Shown here: positions 1 through 6,940 of the stretch, piece after piece
Layout: every line of letters starts with the position of its first letter
Position numbering within the stretch: the stretch's first letter is position 1
Assembly: GCA_025454125.1 (NCBI GenBank)
Contig: JALOPA010000069.1
Coordinates: 1-7,763 of the forward strand
Source: Thermodesulfobacteriota bacterium
GTDB lineage: Bacteria > Desulfobacterota > DSM-4660 > Desulfatiglandales > HGW-15
DNA length: 7,763 nt
Reading direction: 5' to 3'
The notes under the pieces: model-generated
Seen by the model: the letters and a program-made list of their open reading frames with translations, nothing else
Told to the model about the DNA's origin: nothing
Database searches by the model: none
Made by a program: the position numbers and the translations under genes

Positions 1-1
1 C

Positions 2-1507
2 TTTGACTCTCTTTCTTTTCCAACCCTCATCCTGAAACCGGACAAGGTCATTGTCACGGCCAATCAAAAGCTTTTGGACAAATTCGGTGTCCCTATGAAA
101 GACATCGAAGGCAAGACTTGTCATGAGATCTTCTACGATTCCAAGGAACCCTGCGCCGCGGATGTCTGCCCCCTTCCGGGAGTCCTGGCTAACGGCGAAG
201 GGCATTCCATCCTCCGAGAGGTTACCCTCAGCAATGGCGAAAAGACATGGGAGGACAGGGTCTTTTCTCCCATCAAGGACGATGACGGCAAGATCCTCTA
301 CATCATGGAGAGCCTCCGGGATGTGACGAGGATCAAGACTCTGGAGAGGACGCTCGAAGAGACCAGGGAATTCCTGGAAAAAGTCATCCAAAGCTCAGCG
401 AGCGCTATTGTTGCGGCGGATCTAGACGGAAATATCCTGATCATGAATCGAGCGGCTGAAGCTCTCTTCGGATTTTCCGTCAGCCAAGTGAAAGGGAAGA
501 AAACCGTGGTCGATCTGTACCCTCCTGGTAAAGCCAAAGAGCTTATGCGGGAGATGCGAAAGGGGAAGAGGAATGGAAAAGGCAAACTCCCCCCAACCAA
601 GGTCAACATTCTGAATGTCAAAGGGGAAGTGATCCCTGCGGAGGTTACTGCATCCATTATTTATGAACAAGGAAAGGAAGTAGCCACCATGGGGATTTAC
701 AATGATCTCAGAGAAAGAGTGGCCGTGGAAAAAGCCCTGAAGGACACCCAGGCCCAGCTCGCCCAGTCGGAGAAAATGGCTTCCCTTGGCCAGTTGGCGG
801 CGGGGGTAGCCCACGAAGTCAACAACCCCCTCACGGGAATTCTTCTCTATGCCAGCATGGCTCTGGAGCAAATGGATAAGGATGATCCTATGCGGGAACA
901 CCTGGCCTACATTGTGGAGGACGTGAATCGATGCAAAGGCATTGTGAAGAACCTGCTTGCTTACAGCAGACGATCGACAACAACCAAAGAAATCATCTCG
1001 CTCAATGATCTTGTCCATCAGAGCCTGAACCTGATCCGTGACCAGAAGCTTTTCGGAAACGTCGTGGTCCTCAAGGAGCTTTCTGAAGATATGATGCTGG
1101 TTCACGCGGACAAAAATCAGCTCGCCCAGGTGCTCATCAATCTCATCTTAAATGCCTGTGCCGCCATGAATGGAGAAGGCGTGCTGACGTTCCGCACTTA
1201 CCGCGACAAGCCGAACAAGAGGGTTTACCTGGAGGTTAAGGACAGCGGTTGCGGCATCGCAGAAGAAAACCTTCCCAAAATATTTGATCCTTTTTTCACC
1301 ACCAAAGAGCCAGGAAAGGGCACGGGACTGGGGTTGAGCACTTCTCTCGGCATCATCCACGAGAGCGGGGGCCGCATTTCCGTCAAGGATACAGGTCCCC
1401 AGGGCACGACGTTTCTTGTGGAGCTGCCTCTTTTCGTTCCGGAAGAAGACCCTGAAGACTCATTGCCACCCGACGGTTTGAATGACGAGAGGACGACCAA
1501 CGCATGA
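2..1507 (+). CDS. PAS-PAS sensor histidine kinase, 5' end outside the window
   Basis: Partial gene. The frame is open from base 2 and already encodes PAS-like sequence, so the true start lies upstream; the TTG at 74 is internal. 501 residues are visible (numbered from base 2). PAS 1 spans about 5-115 and carries Cys40, Cys51 and Cys56 in a C-x10-C-x4-CPL pattern. PAS 2 spans about 120-240 and is followed by a short coiled coil. The HisKA H-box AHEVNNPL contains the phosphoacceptor His271 (codon 812-814). The HATPase domain has an N-box (NLILNA, about 380-385), DSGCG (about 414), FDPFF (about 428) and GKGTGLGLS (about 438-446). No transmembrane segment is visible, so a cytosolic sensor is possible, but the missing N terminus could change that. 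As a family member it should autophosphorylate on His and pass phosphate to a receiver. The stop overlaps the next start as ATGA, implying translational coupling. The ligand is unknown; the cysteines suggest metal, Fe-S or redox sensing (inference). Confidence 0.93.
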   Translation, partial: FDSLSFPTLILKPDKVIVTANQKLLDKFGVPMKDIEGKTCHEIFYDSKEPCAADVCPLPGVLANGEGHSILREVTLSNGEKTWEDRVFSPIKDDDGKILYIMESLRDVTRIKTLERTLEETREFLEKVIQSSASAIVAADLDGNILIMNRAAEALFGFSVSQVKGKKTVVDLYPPGKAKELMREMRKGKRNGKGKLPPTKVNILNVKGEVIPAEVTASIIYEQGKEVATMGIYNDLRERVAVEKALKDTQAQLAQSEKMASLGQLAAGVAHEVNNPLTGILLYASMALEQMDKDDPMREHLAYIVEDVNRCKGIVKNLLAYSRRSTTTKEIISLNDLVHQSLNLIRDQKLFGNVVVLKELSEDMMLVHADKNQLAQVLINLILNACAAMNGEGVLTFRTYRDKPNKRVYLEVKDSGCGIAEENLPKIFDPFFTTKEPGKGTGLGLSTSLGIIHESGGRISVKDTGPQGTTFLVELPLFVPEEDPEDSLPPDGLNDERTTNA

Positions 1508-2979
1508 ATGACCAAGCACCATCCCAAACGGCTTACCACACCCGGATTCTGGTTGTGGACGATGAGAAACGAATCCGCGACGGATGTCGCAGCATCCTTT
1601 CCGCGGCTGGATTCGAGGTAGGGCTTGCAGAGAACGGCTACGCCGGGCTGAAAAAAATTGAGGATGAGCATTTTGACATTATCCTGCTGGACTTGATGAT
1701 GCCGGGTTTGCGGGGAATCGATTTGCTGGAGCATGTGAAGGCCCGGCACCCGGATACGCTCGTGATTGTAATCACCGGTTACGCCACGCTGGAGCATGCC
1801 GTGGAAGCTATGAAAAAGGGTGCCTTTGATTTTATTTCAAAACCCTTTTCCCCCGAGGATTTACGGACGGTGATCGGACGGGCCATTGAGTACATCCGAA
1901 GCCTCGAGGATATCGCCCACGAAAAGTCCAGAATGGGCACGCTGATCAGGCACCTCTTGGACGGGGTCATGGCCACGGACGGCGAGAAACAGGTGGCCCT
2001 GGCGAATCCGGCGTTTCTCAAGCTCACGGGATATCGAGGGGAAAGCCCCATTGGAAAGCCCGTCAAGGAACTGATCCAAAACGAAAGGCTGCTCCAGCTG
2101 ATTGATAAGGCCCTCTCCATGCCTGCGGATCAGCTTACCGAACTGACGGAGGAATTTGATCAGGGGGCCCTCGCTGAAAACAAAGAGACGGTGCTGGCGG
2201 TGCGATGTGTGCCCTTCAGGGACAGGCTTCACCGAAACCTGGGGACCGTGACGGTGGTCCATGACATCACCGCATTGAAAAAGATGGACCAGATCAAATC
2301 GGACTTTGTTTCCATGGTGGCCCACGAGATCAAGAGCCCCATGAATTCGGTCCTGGCGCTTGTCAAAGTCATTCAAGATCGTTTGGCGGGAGAGGTCACA
2401 GAAAAGCAGCGGGAGATCCTGGGCCGGGTGTCTGAAAAGATCAAAGGCCTTTCAGACCTGGCAGCCGATCTTTTGGATCTTTCCAGGATAGAATCCGGAT
2501 TGATCACTCTCGAAAAGGAAAGACTCCTGATTGCTTCCCTGCTGACCGAGCAGGTGGCTTTTCATCAGACCCGAGCCCAGGCTAAGAACATTCGTCTGAG
2601 TCTGGATTCTGTTTCGGAGCTTCCTCCGGTTCTGGCCAACAAAAGGGCCATTGAAGAGGTTATCGCGAACCTGCTCACCAATGCCATCAAGTACACCCCG
2701 GAAGCAGGGCAGGTGAGGGTATTCGCTGCGGCCGAAAAGGACTACCTCCACATCACGGTCAAGGACACCGGATTCGGCATTTCTCAGGAAAACCTGAGCA
2801 GGATCTTCGAACGCTTTTATCGGGTGAAAGACGACAACACCAGAATGATTTCAGGAACGGGTCTTGGCTTGGCCATCGTGAAAAGCATCGTGGAGGCCCA
2901 TAACGGGAGGATCGAGGTGGAAAGCGAAGTGGACCGCGGTTCCACCTTCCACGTCCTTCTGCCCGTCATGCAAAGTTAG
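1504..2979 (+). CDS. Receiver-first hybrid sensor histidine kinase (REC-PAS-HisKA-HATPase)
   Basis: Complete gene, 491 residues. The receiver domain (about 13-130) has the acidic pair Asp19/Asp20, phosphoacceptor Asp63 in LLDLMMPG, Thr91 in ITGYAT and Lys113 in SKPFS, so all switch residues are present. A PAS domain follows (about 145-260). HisKA has the H-box VAHEIKSPM with His274. HATPase motifs are ANLLTNAIKYTP (388-399), DTGFGI (421-426), FERFYR (435-440) and GTGLGLAIV (451-459). The start ATG sits inside the stop of the upstream kinase gene, with a modest AGAGGA about 10 nt before it. No membrane segments or DNA-binding domain are seen. The receiver in front of the kinase suggests this protein takes phosphate from a partner, plausibly the upstream kinase, and that this modulates its own kinase core (inference). 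Its downstream target is not in the window. Confidence 0.94.
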   Translation: MNDQAPSQTAYHTRILVVDDEKRIRDGCRSILSAAGFEVGLAENGYAGLKKIEDEHFDIILLDLMMPGLRGIDLLEHVKARHPDTLVIVITGYATLEHAVEAMKKGAFDFISKPFSPEDLRTVIGRAIEYIRSLEDIAHEKSRMGTLIRHLLDGVMATDGEKQVALANPAFLKLTGYRGESPIGKPVKELIQNERLLQLIDKALSMPADQLTELTEEFDQGALAENKETVLAVRCVPFRDRLHRNLGTVTVVHDITALKKMDQIKSDFVSMVAHEIKSPMNSVLALVKVIQDRLAGEVTEKQREILGRVSEKIKGLSDLAADLLDLSRIESGLITLEKERLLIASLLTEQVAFHQTRAQAKNIRLSLDSVSELPPVLANKRAIEEVIANLLTNAIKYTPEAGQVRVFAAAEKDYLHITVKDTGFGISQENLSRIFERFYRVKDDNTRMISGTGLGLAIVKSIVEAHNGRIEVESEVDRGSTFHVLLPVMQS

Positions 2980-2987
2980 AGGCCAGG

Positions 2988-3764
2988 CTATTTCCCTTTC
3001 CACTGAGGCGCCCGTTTGTTCAGAAACGCGTCCACCCCTTCTTTCGCATCCTCTGTCATGCACAGAGCGGCAAAGACCTCATTGGTGTAAGCGAGGGCTT
3101 TCCCAAATTCCAGGTCGGCCATGCCATAAAAAGCCTCTTTGCCCATTTGAAGGGCAAGAGGGCTCTTCTCCGCCAGCCTGTTCGCGAGCGCCATAGTCTC
3201 CTCTTCGAGTTTGTCCAGAGGGACCACCCTGTTCACCAGACCCCAACGCTCCGCCTCTCTCGCGTCGATCAGTTCTCCGGTCATCACCATCTCCAGGCAT
3301 CGCTTCCTGCTTAGAGAGCGGGACATGGGAACAGCCGGACCCATACAGAAGAGCCCCACATTCACGGCGGTTGCCCCGAGCTTGGTCCCTTCTGCCACAA
3401 TGGCGAGGTCACAGGCTGCAATGAGCCCAACCCCGTTAGCCACCGCATAGCCGTGGGCCGAGGCGATCACCGGTTTCTTCATGGAGGCAATGACGTGAAG
3501 GGCCTGCTCCATGCGGCCGATCCATTCCCTGTAGCCGTGAGCCGTTTTGCCGTGAAATTCAGAGATGTCAATGCCGGTGCAGAAGGCCTTGCCGGCGCCT
3601 CTGAGGACGATGACCCGGACGGCCTTGTCCGTCTCGAGTTCCAGAAGGGCCTTGCACAGTTCCTCCGCAAGAGCGGTGTTAAAGGTGTTGAACTGGTTCG
3701 GGCGATTGAGGGTGATCATCCCTACATGGTCTTTCCGTTCTACGATGATGCTCTCATACGGCAT
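2988..3764 (-). CDS. Crotonase-fold protein (enoyl-CoA hydratase/isomerase family) without the catalytic glutamates
   Basis: 258 residues, normal length for the superfamily. The ATG at 3764 is chosen because GGAGGAG lies 7 nt upstream; an in-frame ATG at 3803 would add 13 atypical residues and has no such site. Crotonase motifs include ITLNRP (16-21), the first oxyanion-hole segment GKAFCTGIDIS (58-68), and the second, HGYAVANGVGLIAACDLAI (104-122). The protein should bind acyl-CoA thioesters. However, the positions matching the two catalytic glutamates of rat mitochondrial enoyl-CoA hydratase (Glu144 and Glu164) are Gly113 and Ala133 by my hand alignment. The segment VNVGLFCMGPAV (134-145) resembles the ECHDC3-like branch rather than classical hydratases. 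Simple hydration is therefore doubtful; isomerase, thioesterase-like or non-catalytic CoA binding are alternatives. It is the last gene of a minus-strand cassette, 48 bp after the OsmC-like gene, and converges on the kinase gene with an 8-bp gap. Confidence 0.92.
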   Translation of the reverse strand: MPYESIIVERKDHVGMITLNRPNQFNTFNTALAEELCKALLELETDKAVRVIVLRGAGKAFCTGIDISEFHGKTAHGYREWIGRMEQALHVIASMKKPVIASAHGYAVANGVGLIAACDLAIVAEGTKLGATAVNVGLFCMGPAVPMSRSLSRKRCLEMVMTGELIDAREAERWGLVNRVVPLDKLEEETMALANRLAEKSPLALQMGKEAFYGMADLEFGKALAYTNEVFAALCMTEDAKEGVDAFLNKRAPQWKGK

Positions 3765-3771
3765 GGTGGAT

Positions 3772-3778
3772 CTCCTCC
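3772..3778 (-). promoter_or_regulatory. Ribosome binding site that fixes the crotonase start
   Basis: Read on the minus strand this is GGAGGAG, 7 nt before the ATG at 3764. It supports the 258-residue protein over the longer reading from 3803. Confidence 0.75.
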
Positions 3779-3812
3779 ATAAAAGCATTGGGAATAAAAG
3801 CAACTCCCTGCG

Positions 3813-4208
3813 TTAATTCACTGTGATAATGAATTCAGGTGGATGGATAATGTGCTTCTTGACGCTGCAAAGGTCCATGACCCTCGCCACCGCCTTCTTG
3901 TATCGGTCGGGAAATCCAGGGGGCACCTTGAGATCGATATGCAGTTTCTTTATACCCTGTTGCTTCTCGTCCCATTCACAACTCATCGTCAAGGCCATCC
4001 CCTCTGATGTAATTTCGCGAGCCTGACAGAATTCCAGGGCATAGATACCCGCGCAAGTTGCAATCGATGCCAGAAAGATCTGTAAGGGTTCAGGAGCGCT
4101 CTCCTCTCCCCCATTGGCTAACGACTGATCCGTATGAACAACGAAATCTTCTATTTTAGCGTCTATCCGCTTCCCTCCGGGGAAATAAACTTCGAGCGTC
4201 TTGGACAT
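3813..4208 (-). CDS. OsmC/Ohr-family protein
   Basis: 131 residues. OsmC-fold proteins typically carry two active-site cysteines, one in a central helix and one in a later DxC motif. Here these match Cys52 in LASIATCAG and Cys114 in MDLCSV. Cys61 and Cys77 are extra. The N terminus is beta-rich (LEVYFPGGKRIDA, 5-17), followed by the family-like segment SAPEPLQIFLASIATC (38-52 region), then an amphipathic C-terminal helix starting near Tyr103. Family members reduce organic hydroperoxides with thiols, but many homologues of this SxPEP type are uncharacterised, so peroxidase activity is not proven. The start ATG has GGAGG 6 nt upstream. It is the middle gene of the minus-strand cassette, 99 bp after the DsrE-like gene and 48 bp before the crotonase. 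Pairing with a DsrE-like protein suggests a role in sulfur transfer or thiol redox (inference). Confidence 0.88.
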   Translation of the reverse strand: MSKTLEVYFPGGKRIDAKIEDFVVHTDQSLANGGEESAPEPLQIFLASIATCAGIYALEFCQAREITSEGMALTMSCEWDEKQQGIKKLHIDLKVPPGFPDRYKKAVARVMDLCSVKKHIIHPPEFIITVN

Positions 4209-4280
4209 TTGGATCCTCCGTCTGCTAACTTCAGGAAGGCACTTCTCCCGTTGTCACCTCTCAAGAGAGAATCAGAGAGT

Positions 4281-4306
4281 TCCAGGCCGGGCAAAGACCT
4301 CCTGGA
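4281..4306 (-). other. Weak stem-loop just after the DsrE-like gene
   Basis: The inverted repeat TCCAGG / CCTGGA (6-bp arms, 14-nt loop) begins 2 nt after the stop codon on the minus strand. There is no following T-run, so it is not a normal intrinsic terminator. It could attenuate or process the transcript between the first and second cassette genes, or be chance. Confidence 0.25.
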
Positions 4307-4307
4307 T

Positions 4308-4670
4308 CTAAAAAGTGAAGACTTTGTACTGCGGGTCTGTCATCATATCCACCAGCACAGGCGCTCCGGAGATCTTTGCGCCTTTGATCAATTCATCCGG
4401 CGAGACCAGCCTCTTGTCCGCGCAGGCTTTGCACACATGGATGGGGGTTTCTTTTGAGATGAGTTCGTCCAAAAGGTCCTTCATGTGTTCTCCTGTGGAG
4501 GAGCGAATCCCCTCGGCCATTCCCAGTTGTGCCCAGTGTATGGCATCATCGATCAGGAAAACCTCCACCTTGTGACCCTTGCCCGCAGCGATCGCCGCAA
4601 ATTGCACCGCCCGGGTCGCACCCCCTGACTTTTCAAAACCTTTGGAGAGGATAAAAAGCAGTTTTTGCAT
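4308..4670 (-). CDS. DsrE-like family protein (predicted sulfur-relay / peroxiredoxin-like)
   Basis: 120 residues, the usual size for DsrE/DsrF-like domains. It begins MQKLLFILSKG and alternates beta strands and helices as in the Rossmann-like DsrE fold. The segment GHKVEVFLIDDAIHWA (32-47) and the C-terminal GAPVLVDMM (102-110) are typical. A Cys80-x-x-Cys83 pair in HVCKACADKR occupies the place of the reactive cysteine that carries persulfide in sulfur-relay relatives such as DsrE/TusD. It is a stand-alone domain without DsrF/DsrH partners in the window, so it should not be called true DsrE of the dissimilatory sulfite reductase system. The start ATG at 4670 has AAAGGAG 7 nt upstream. It is the first gene of the minus-strand cassette, with a candidate promoter about 130 nt upstream. 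Confidence 0.87.
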   Translation of the reverse strand: MQKLLFILSKGFEKSGGATRAVQFAAIAAGKGHKVEVFLIDDAIHWAQLGMAEGIRSSTGEHMKDLLDELISKETPIHVCKACADKRLVSPDELIKGAKISGAPVLVDMMTDPQYKVFTF

Positions 4671-4805
4671 CGTTGGTCTCCTTTCAAATTCTTTTCTTAC
4701 GCGCTGACCCGGCCCAGGCGCCGGAAGATCGGCCCCCAGAAGTTTGTGGTTATCGGGCAGGCAAACGTTGCACCGCCCGCCTATTCAGAGGTTATACGAA
4801 AGGAC

Positions 4806-4833
4806 TTTATATCTGTAAATAGGGAATCGACAA
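4806..4833 (-). promoter_or_regulatory. Candidate sigma-70 promoter for the DsrE-OsmC-crotonase cassette
   Basis: On the minus strand, TTGTCG (4828-4833) and TATAAA (4806-4811) are separated by 16 bp. They match the consensus TTGACA/TATAAT at 4/6 and 5/6 positions. Transcription would start near 4799, giving a leader of about 130 nt before the ATG at 4670. Confidence 0.35.
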
Positions 4834-4907
4834 AGCGGAGAAGTCTTGAGTCCCTGACGCTGCTCCCCATGGCTTATTCGCAGGGGGCAGGGATGCGGAG
4901 GCGGCCA

Positions 4908-4936
4908 TAGACGTTTTTCTTTCAAGTTGGTATAAG
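4908..4936 (+). promoter_or_regulatory. Candidate sigma-70 promoter for the zinc-ribbon gene
   Basis: TAGACG (4908-4913) and TATAAG (4931-4936) are separated by 17 bp, matching consensus at 4/6 and 5/6 positions. The start point would be about 40 nt before the ATG at 4981, which has a strong AAGGAGG 6 nt upstream. Confidence 0.38.
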
Positions 4937-4980
4937 ATATAGCGCCTGTCCGTGGACACGCGAAGGGAAGGAGGTCGACC

Positions 4981-5346
4981 ATGGAATGCGATCGCTGCCA
5001 TGGGAACATCGAACCGGGAGATGAGAAACAGCATCTCGGCCAAACGCTTTGCGAGGACTGCTACATGGACGTCCTGTCGCCGGTAAAAACGTGCGACCCC
5101 TGGGCCGTCCACAGCGCCAAGTCCTTTGAAAAGCACGCGGAGAGCCCTCCTGCGTTGACGCCGATCCAGTCCGAGATTCTTTTGATTTTGAAAGAGAGCG
5201 GCGGTATCGAACCGCAGGCGCTATTGCGAAAGCTCACTGACAAGCTGACGCAAAAGGAGCTTGAGCGGGAGTTCGCAGCCCTGCGGCACATGGAAAAGAC
5301 CAGGGGCGAGAAACGGGGCGATCAAGTCGTGTGGCGTTTGTGGTAA
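4981..5346 (+). CDS. Small zinc-ribbon protein with a helical C-terminal domain, function unknown
   Basis: 121 residues. Cys3, Cys6, Cys24 and Cys27 form a CxxC-x17-CxxC treble-clef or LIM-like zinc ribbon, starting at residue 1 and ending in LCEDCYMD. A further Cys38 lies in the SPVKTCDPWAV segment, a block that looks conserved in similar anaerobe proteins (from memory, not searched). Residues about 58-121 are predicted helical and end in a beta-like VVWRLW; the pattern QSEILLILKESGGIEPQALLRKL resembles a winged-helix start, so DNA or protein binding is possible (inference). No signal peptide or membrane segment is present. The start is supported by AAGGAGG 6 nt upstream. It is 75 bp upstream of the beta-helix gene on the same strand, with no terminator seen between them, so they are probably co-transcribed. 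Confidence 0.85.
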   Translation: MECDRCHGNIEPGDEKQHLGQTLCEDCYMDVLSPVKTCDPWAVHSAKSFEKHAESPPALTPIQSEILLILKESGGIEPQALLRKLTDKLTQKELEREFAALRHMEKTRGEKRGDQVVWRLW

Positions 5347-5421
5347 GGCCAGCCGGGATGCCCGCGACAATCAGAAGACAAAAACGCAGCGCAAACAGAT
5401 CCGAGGGAGGTCTACCCTGCA

Positions 5422-6849
5422 ATGCAGAAGCTTGAACGGCTCATCGAGCGCATCATACGGCGTGTCAACATCAACCTGCGAGGCCAGGAGTTCGATGCGG
5501 GCCCTTTCCTGAAACCCTGCGTACCGCTGAAAAAGCTGTCAGAGTTTTACGCCTTTTACGGCATCACCGGCCACCATCCCCTACATTTCCATTTCAGCGG
5601 ATCCAACCTCGCCGGCAGCTACTTTCTGGGCAAGTGCCAGGTGGACGGTTCTATCCTTTATAAATCCGACATCCGGGGGGACGAACTCAAATCCAAAGGG
5701 GAGAGCTTTCAGTACCGTGGGATCAAAATAGCGATGGATCAGGATGAGAGCATCCTGATATCCGACAGCCTGCTCGTGAAGACCCTGGTCCACAATAAAT
5801 CCAACGATCCGGAGAATCCGGAGATTTTTCTGATTAAAAACTCCGCAGCCTGTCCTTTCGCAAACATCCACGGATCTCCGCTGGAAGGCAGCTTTCTCGG
5901 GGCCTTTGCCACAGCGGACCTGACCCCCCTTCACGGCTGCATCCTCGGCCAGTTCAGCTACGTGCAGGCGGGTGAGCTTTGGCATGAACGGATCGAGCCC
6001 GGTCAGATCTGGATCAACCAGGAGAATTCCTTTGATTTCCGTTATCAGTTTCCGCAAGAAATTCTTGCACATTACATCCGCGTCCAACCCGGCAAGCAGC
6101 CTCAGGGTCGGTTCATGGAGTTTCTCAACGCCCGCAAGGAGGACTTCCGGCGGGTCTTTGATGTGGTTCACCTGGACCCGCTGCCGGCGGTGCCCAAAAA
6201 CGCATCCGTGAGTCGCTATGCGGTCATCAAGCCCAAAACGCGGATCGGGGCCAATGTCCTGGTCGCCCAGCGGGCATATGTCGAAAATTCATTCCTCGGG
6301 AAAGGAGCCAATGCCCAGGAAAACTGCTTCATCATCAATTCGCACCTGGAGGGGAACGACATTACAGCCCACGGGGCCAAGTTGATCAACACCCATCTGG
6401 CTGAAAAGGTCTTCGTGGGCTTCAACTCCTTCGTGCACGGGTTGCAGGACTCGCCCCTGGTCGTCGGAAAAGGAAGCATCCTCATGCCGCACACCATCAT
6501 CGATCTGAAAGAGCCGGTTTCCATTCCGCCGGATCATCTCGTGTGGGGATATATCTCCAAACCAGAGAATCTTCAGACCAACAGTATCTCCCTTGCGGCC
6601 CTCGCCGCCGCCGCCACAAAGCGCATGACCACCGTCGGTACCATGGAGTTCGCCGGTTCCGGCTCCAAATTTGTCGAGTCGTTTCGCAACCGGATCGATC
6701 ACATTCTGGAGGCCAACGGCGCCTATTTTGACGGCCGGAAAAACAAAGGCCACGCCCAGAGAGGCCAGAACATCGCTTTCAACATCATCCAACCTTACTC
6801 CATAGGCACGCAAAAGGGCCTCTACCCCACGATCCATATCGAGCCCTGA
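5422..6849 (+). CDS. Left-handed beta-helix (hexapeptide-repeat) protein, putative acyl- or nucleotidyltransferase-like
   Basis: 475 residues. The main beta-helix runs about 258-380, with repeating turns such as ASVSRYAVIKPKTRIGANV, AYVENSFLGKGA and SILMPHTII, typical of hexapeptide acyltransferases and GlmU-type proteins. Shorter repeat-like stretches occur near the N terminus (about 57-90, SNLAGSYFLG and DGSILYKSDI) and at 148-183 (LEGSFLGAF and HGCILGQFSYV), so the helix appears split by insertions. The tail (about 385-475) is helical, then ends in QPYSIGTQKGLYPTI. No nucleotidyltransferase N-terminal Rossmann domain is visible, and I cannot name a catalytic residue or substrate. The ATG has GGGAGG 11 nt upstream, a rather long spacing. 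It follows the zinc-ribbon gene by 75 bp and is followed by a control region for another operon. It could act as a sugar-nucleotide or carboxylate acyltransferase, or be a structural beta-helix. Confidence 0.85.
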   Translation: MQKLERLIERIIRRVNINLRGQEFDAGPFLKPCVPLKKLSEFYAFYGITGHHPLHFHFSGSNLAGSYFLGKCQVDGSILYKSDIRGDELKSKGESFQYRGIKIAMDQDESILISDSLLVKTLVHNKSNDPENPEIFLIKNSAACPFANIHGSPLEGSFLGAFATADLTPLHGCILGQFSYVQAGELWHERIEPGQIWINQENSFDFRYQFPQEILAHYIRVQPGKQPQGRFMEFLNARKEDFRRVFDVVHLDPLPAVPKNASVSRYAVIKPKTRIGANVLVAQRAYVENSFLGKGANAQENCFIINSHLEGNDITAHGAKLINTHLAEKVFVGFNSFVHGLQDSPLVVGKGSILMPHTIIDLKEPVSIPPDHLVWGYISKPENLQTNSISLAALAAAATKRMTTVGTMEFAGSGSKFVESFRNRIDHILEANGAYFDGRKNKGHAQRGQNIAFNIIQPYSIGTQKGLYPTIHIEP

Positions 6850-6855
6850 TCCACG

Positions 6856-6868
6856 CCCTCGCCGAGGG
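6856..6868 (+). terminator. Weak possible terminator after the beta-helix gene
   Basis: CCCTC, a 3-nt loop and GAGGG form a short hairpin 7 nt after the stop codon. It is followed by a pyrimidine-rich but interrupted stretch instead of a clean T-run. It is positioned correctly but weak as an intrinsic terminator. Confidence 0.3.
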
Positions 6869-6940
6869 TCGCCTCTCACGTCCTTTCTCTTAATGACCAT
6901 CTTCCCCGTGCCCCTAGCACCCTGTGCCGTGAACTTTCCT

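Larger units (their letters stand above)
4671..4980. other. Divergent intergenic region, 310 bp
   Basis: This lies between the start of the minus-strand DsrE-like gene and the start of the plus-strand zinc-ribbon gene. I see no convincing coding sequence: the short open frames here lack ribosome binding sites and family-like sequence. It holds a candidate promoter for each direction and a small GC-rich hairpin (CCGGC, 6-nt loop, GCCGG, at 4709-4724) that would sit in the leader of the DsrE-like transcript. Confidence 0.7.

Noticed and set aside
74..76. TTG at 74 as the start of the first kinase
   Set aside because: The frame stays open to the left edge and encodes PAS-like residues such as KVIVTANQKLL, so the gene begins upstream.
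3779..3801. Two copies of ATAAAAGC, 15 bp apart, before the crotonase gene
   Set aside because: Only 8 bp each and AT-rich; likely chance, with no clear regulator.
3815..3835. Inverted repeat AATTCA / TGAATT at the end of the OsmC-like gene as a terminator
   Set aside because: The arms are 6 bp and AT-rich, the loop is 9 nt, and most of it is coding; no T-run follows directly.
4665..4910. Open frame of 81 codons on the plus strand in the divergent intergenic region
   Set aside because: It overlaps the DsrE-like gene start, has no ribosome binding site, and its product has no family-like pattern.
4931..4943. Possible sigma-54 promoter near TGGTATAAGATATAGC
   Set aside because: The GG and GC elements are 11 nt apart rather than 10, and flanking consensus bases are missing.
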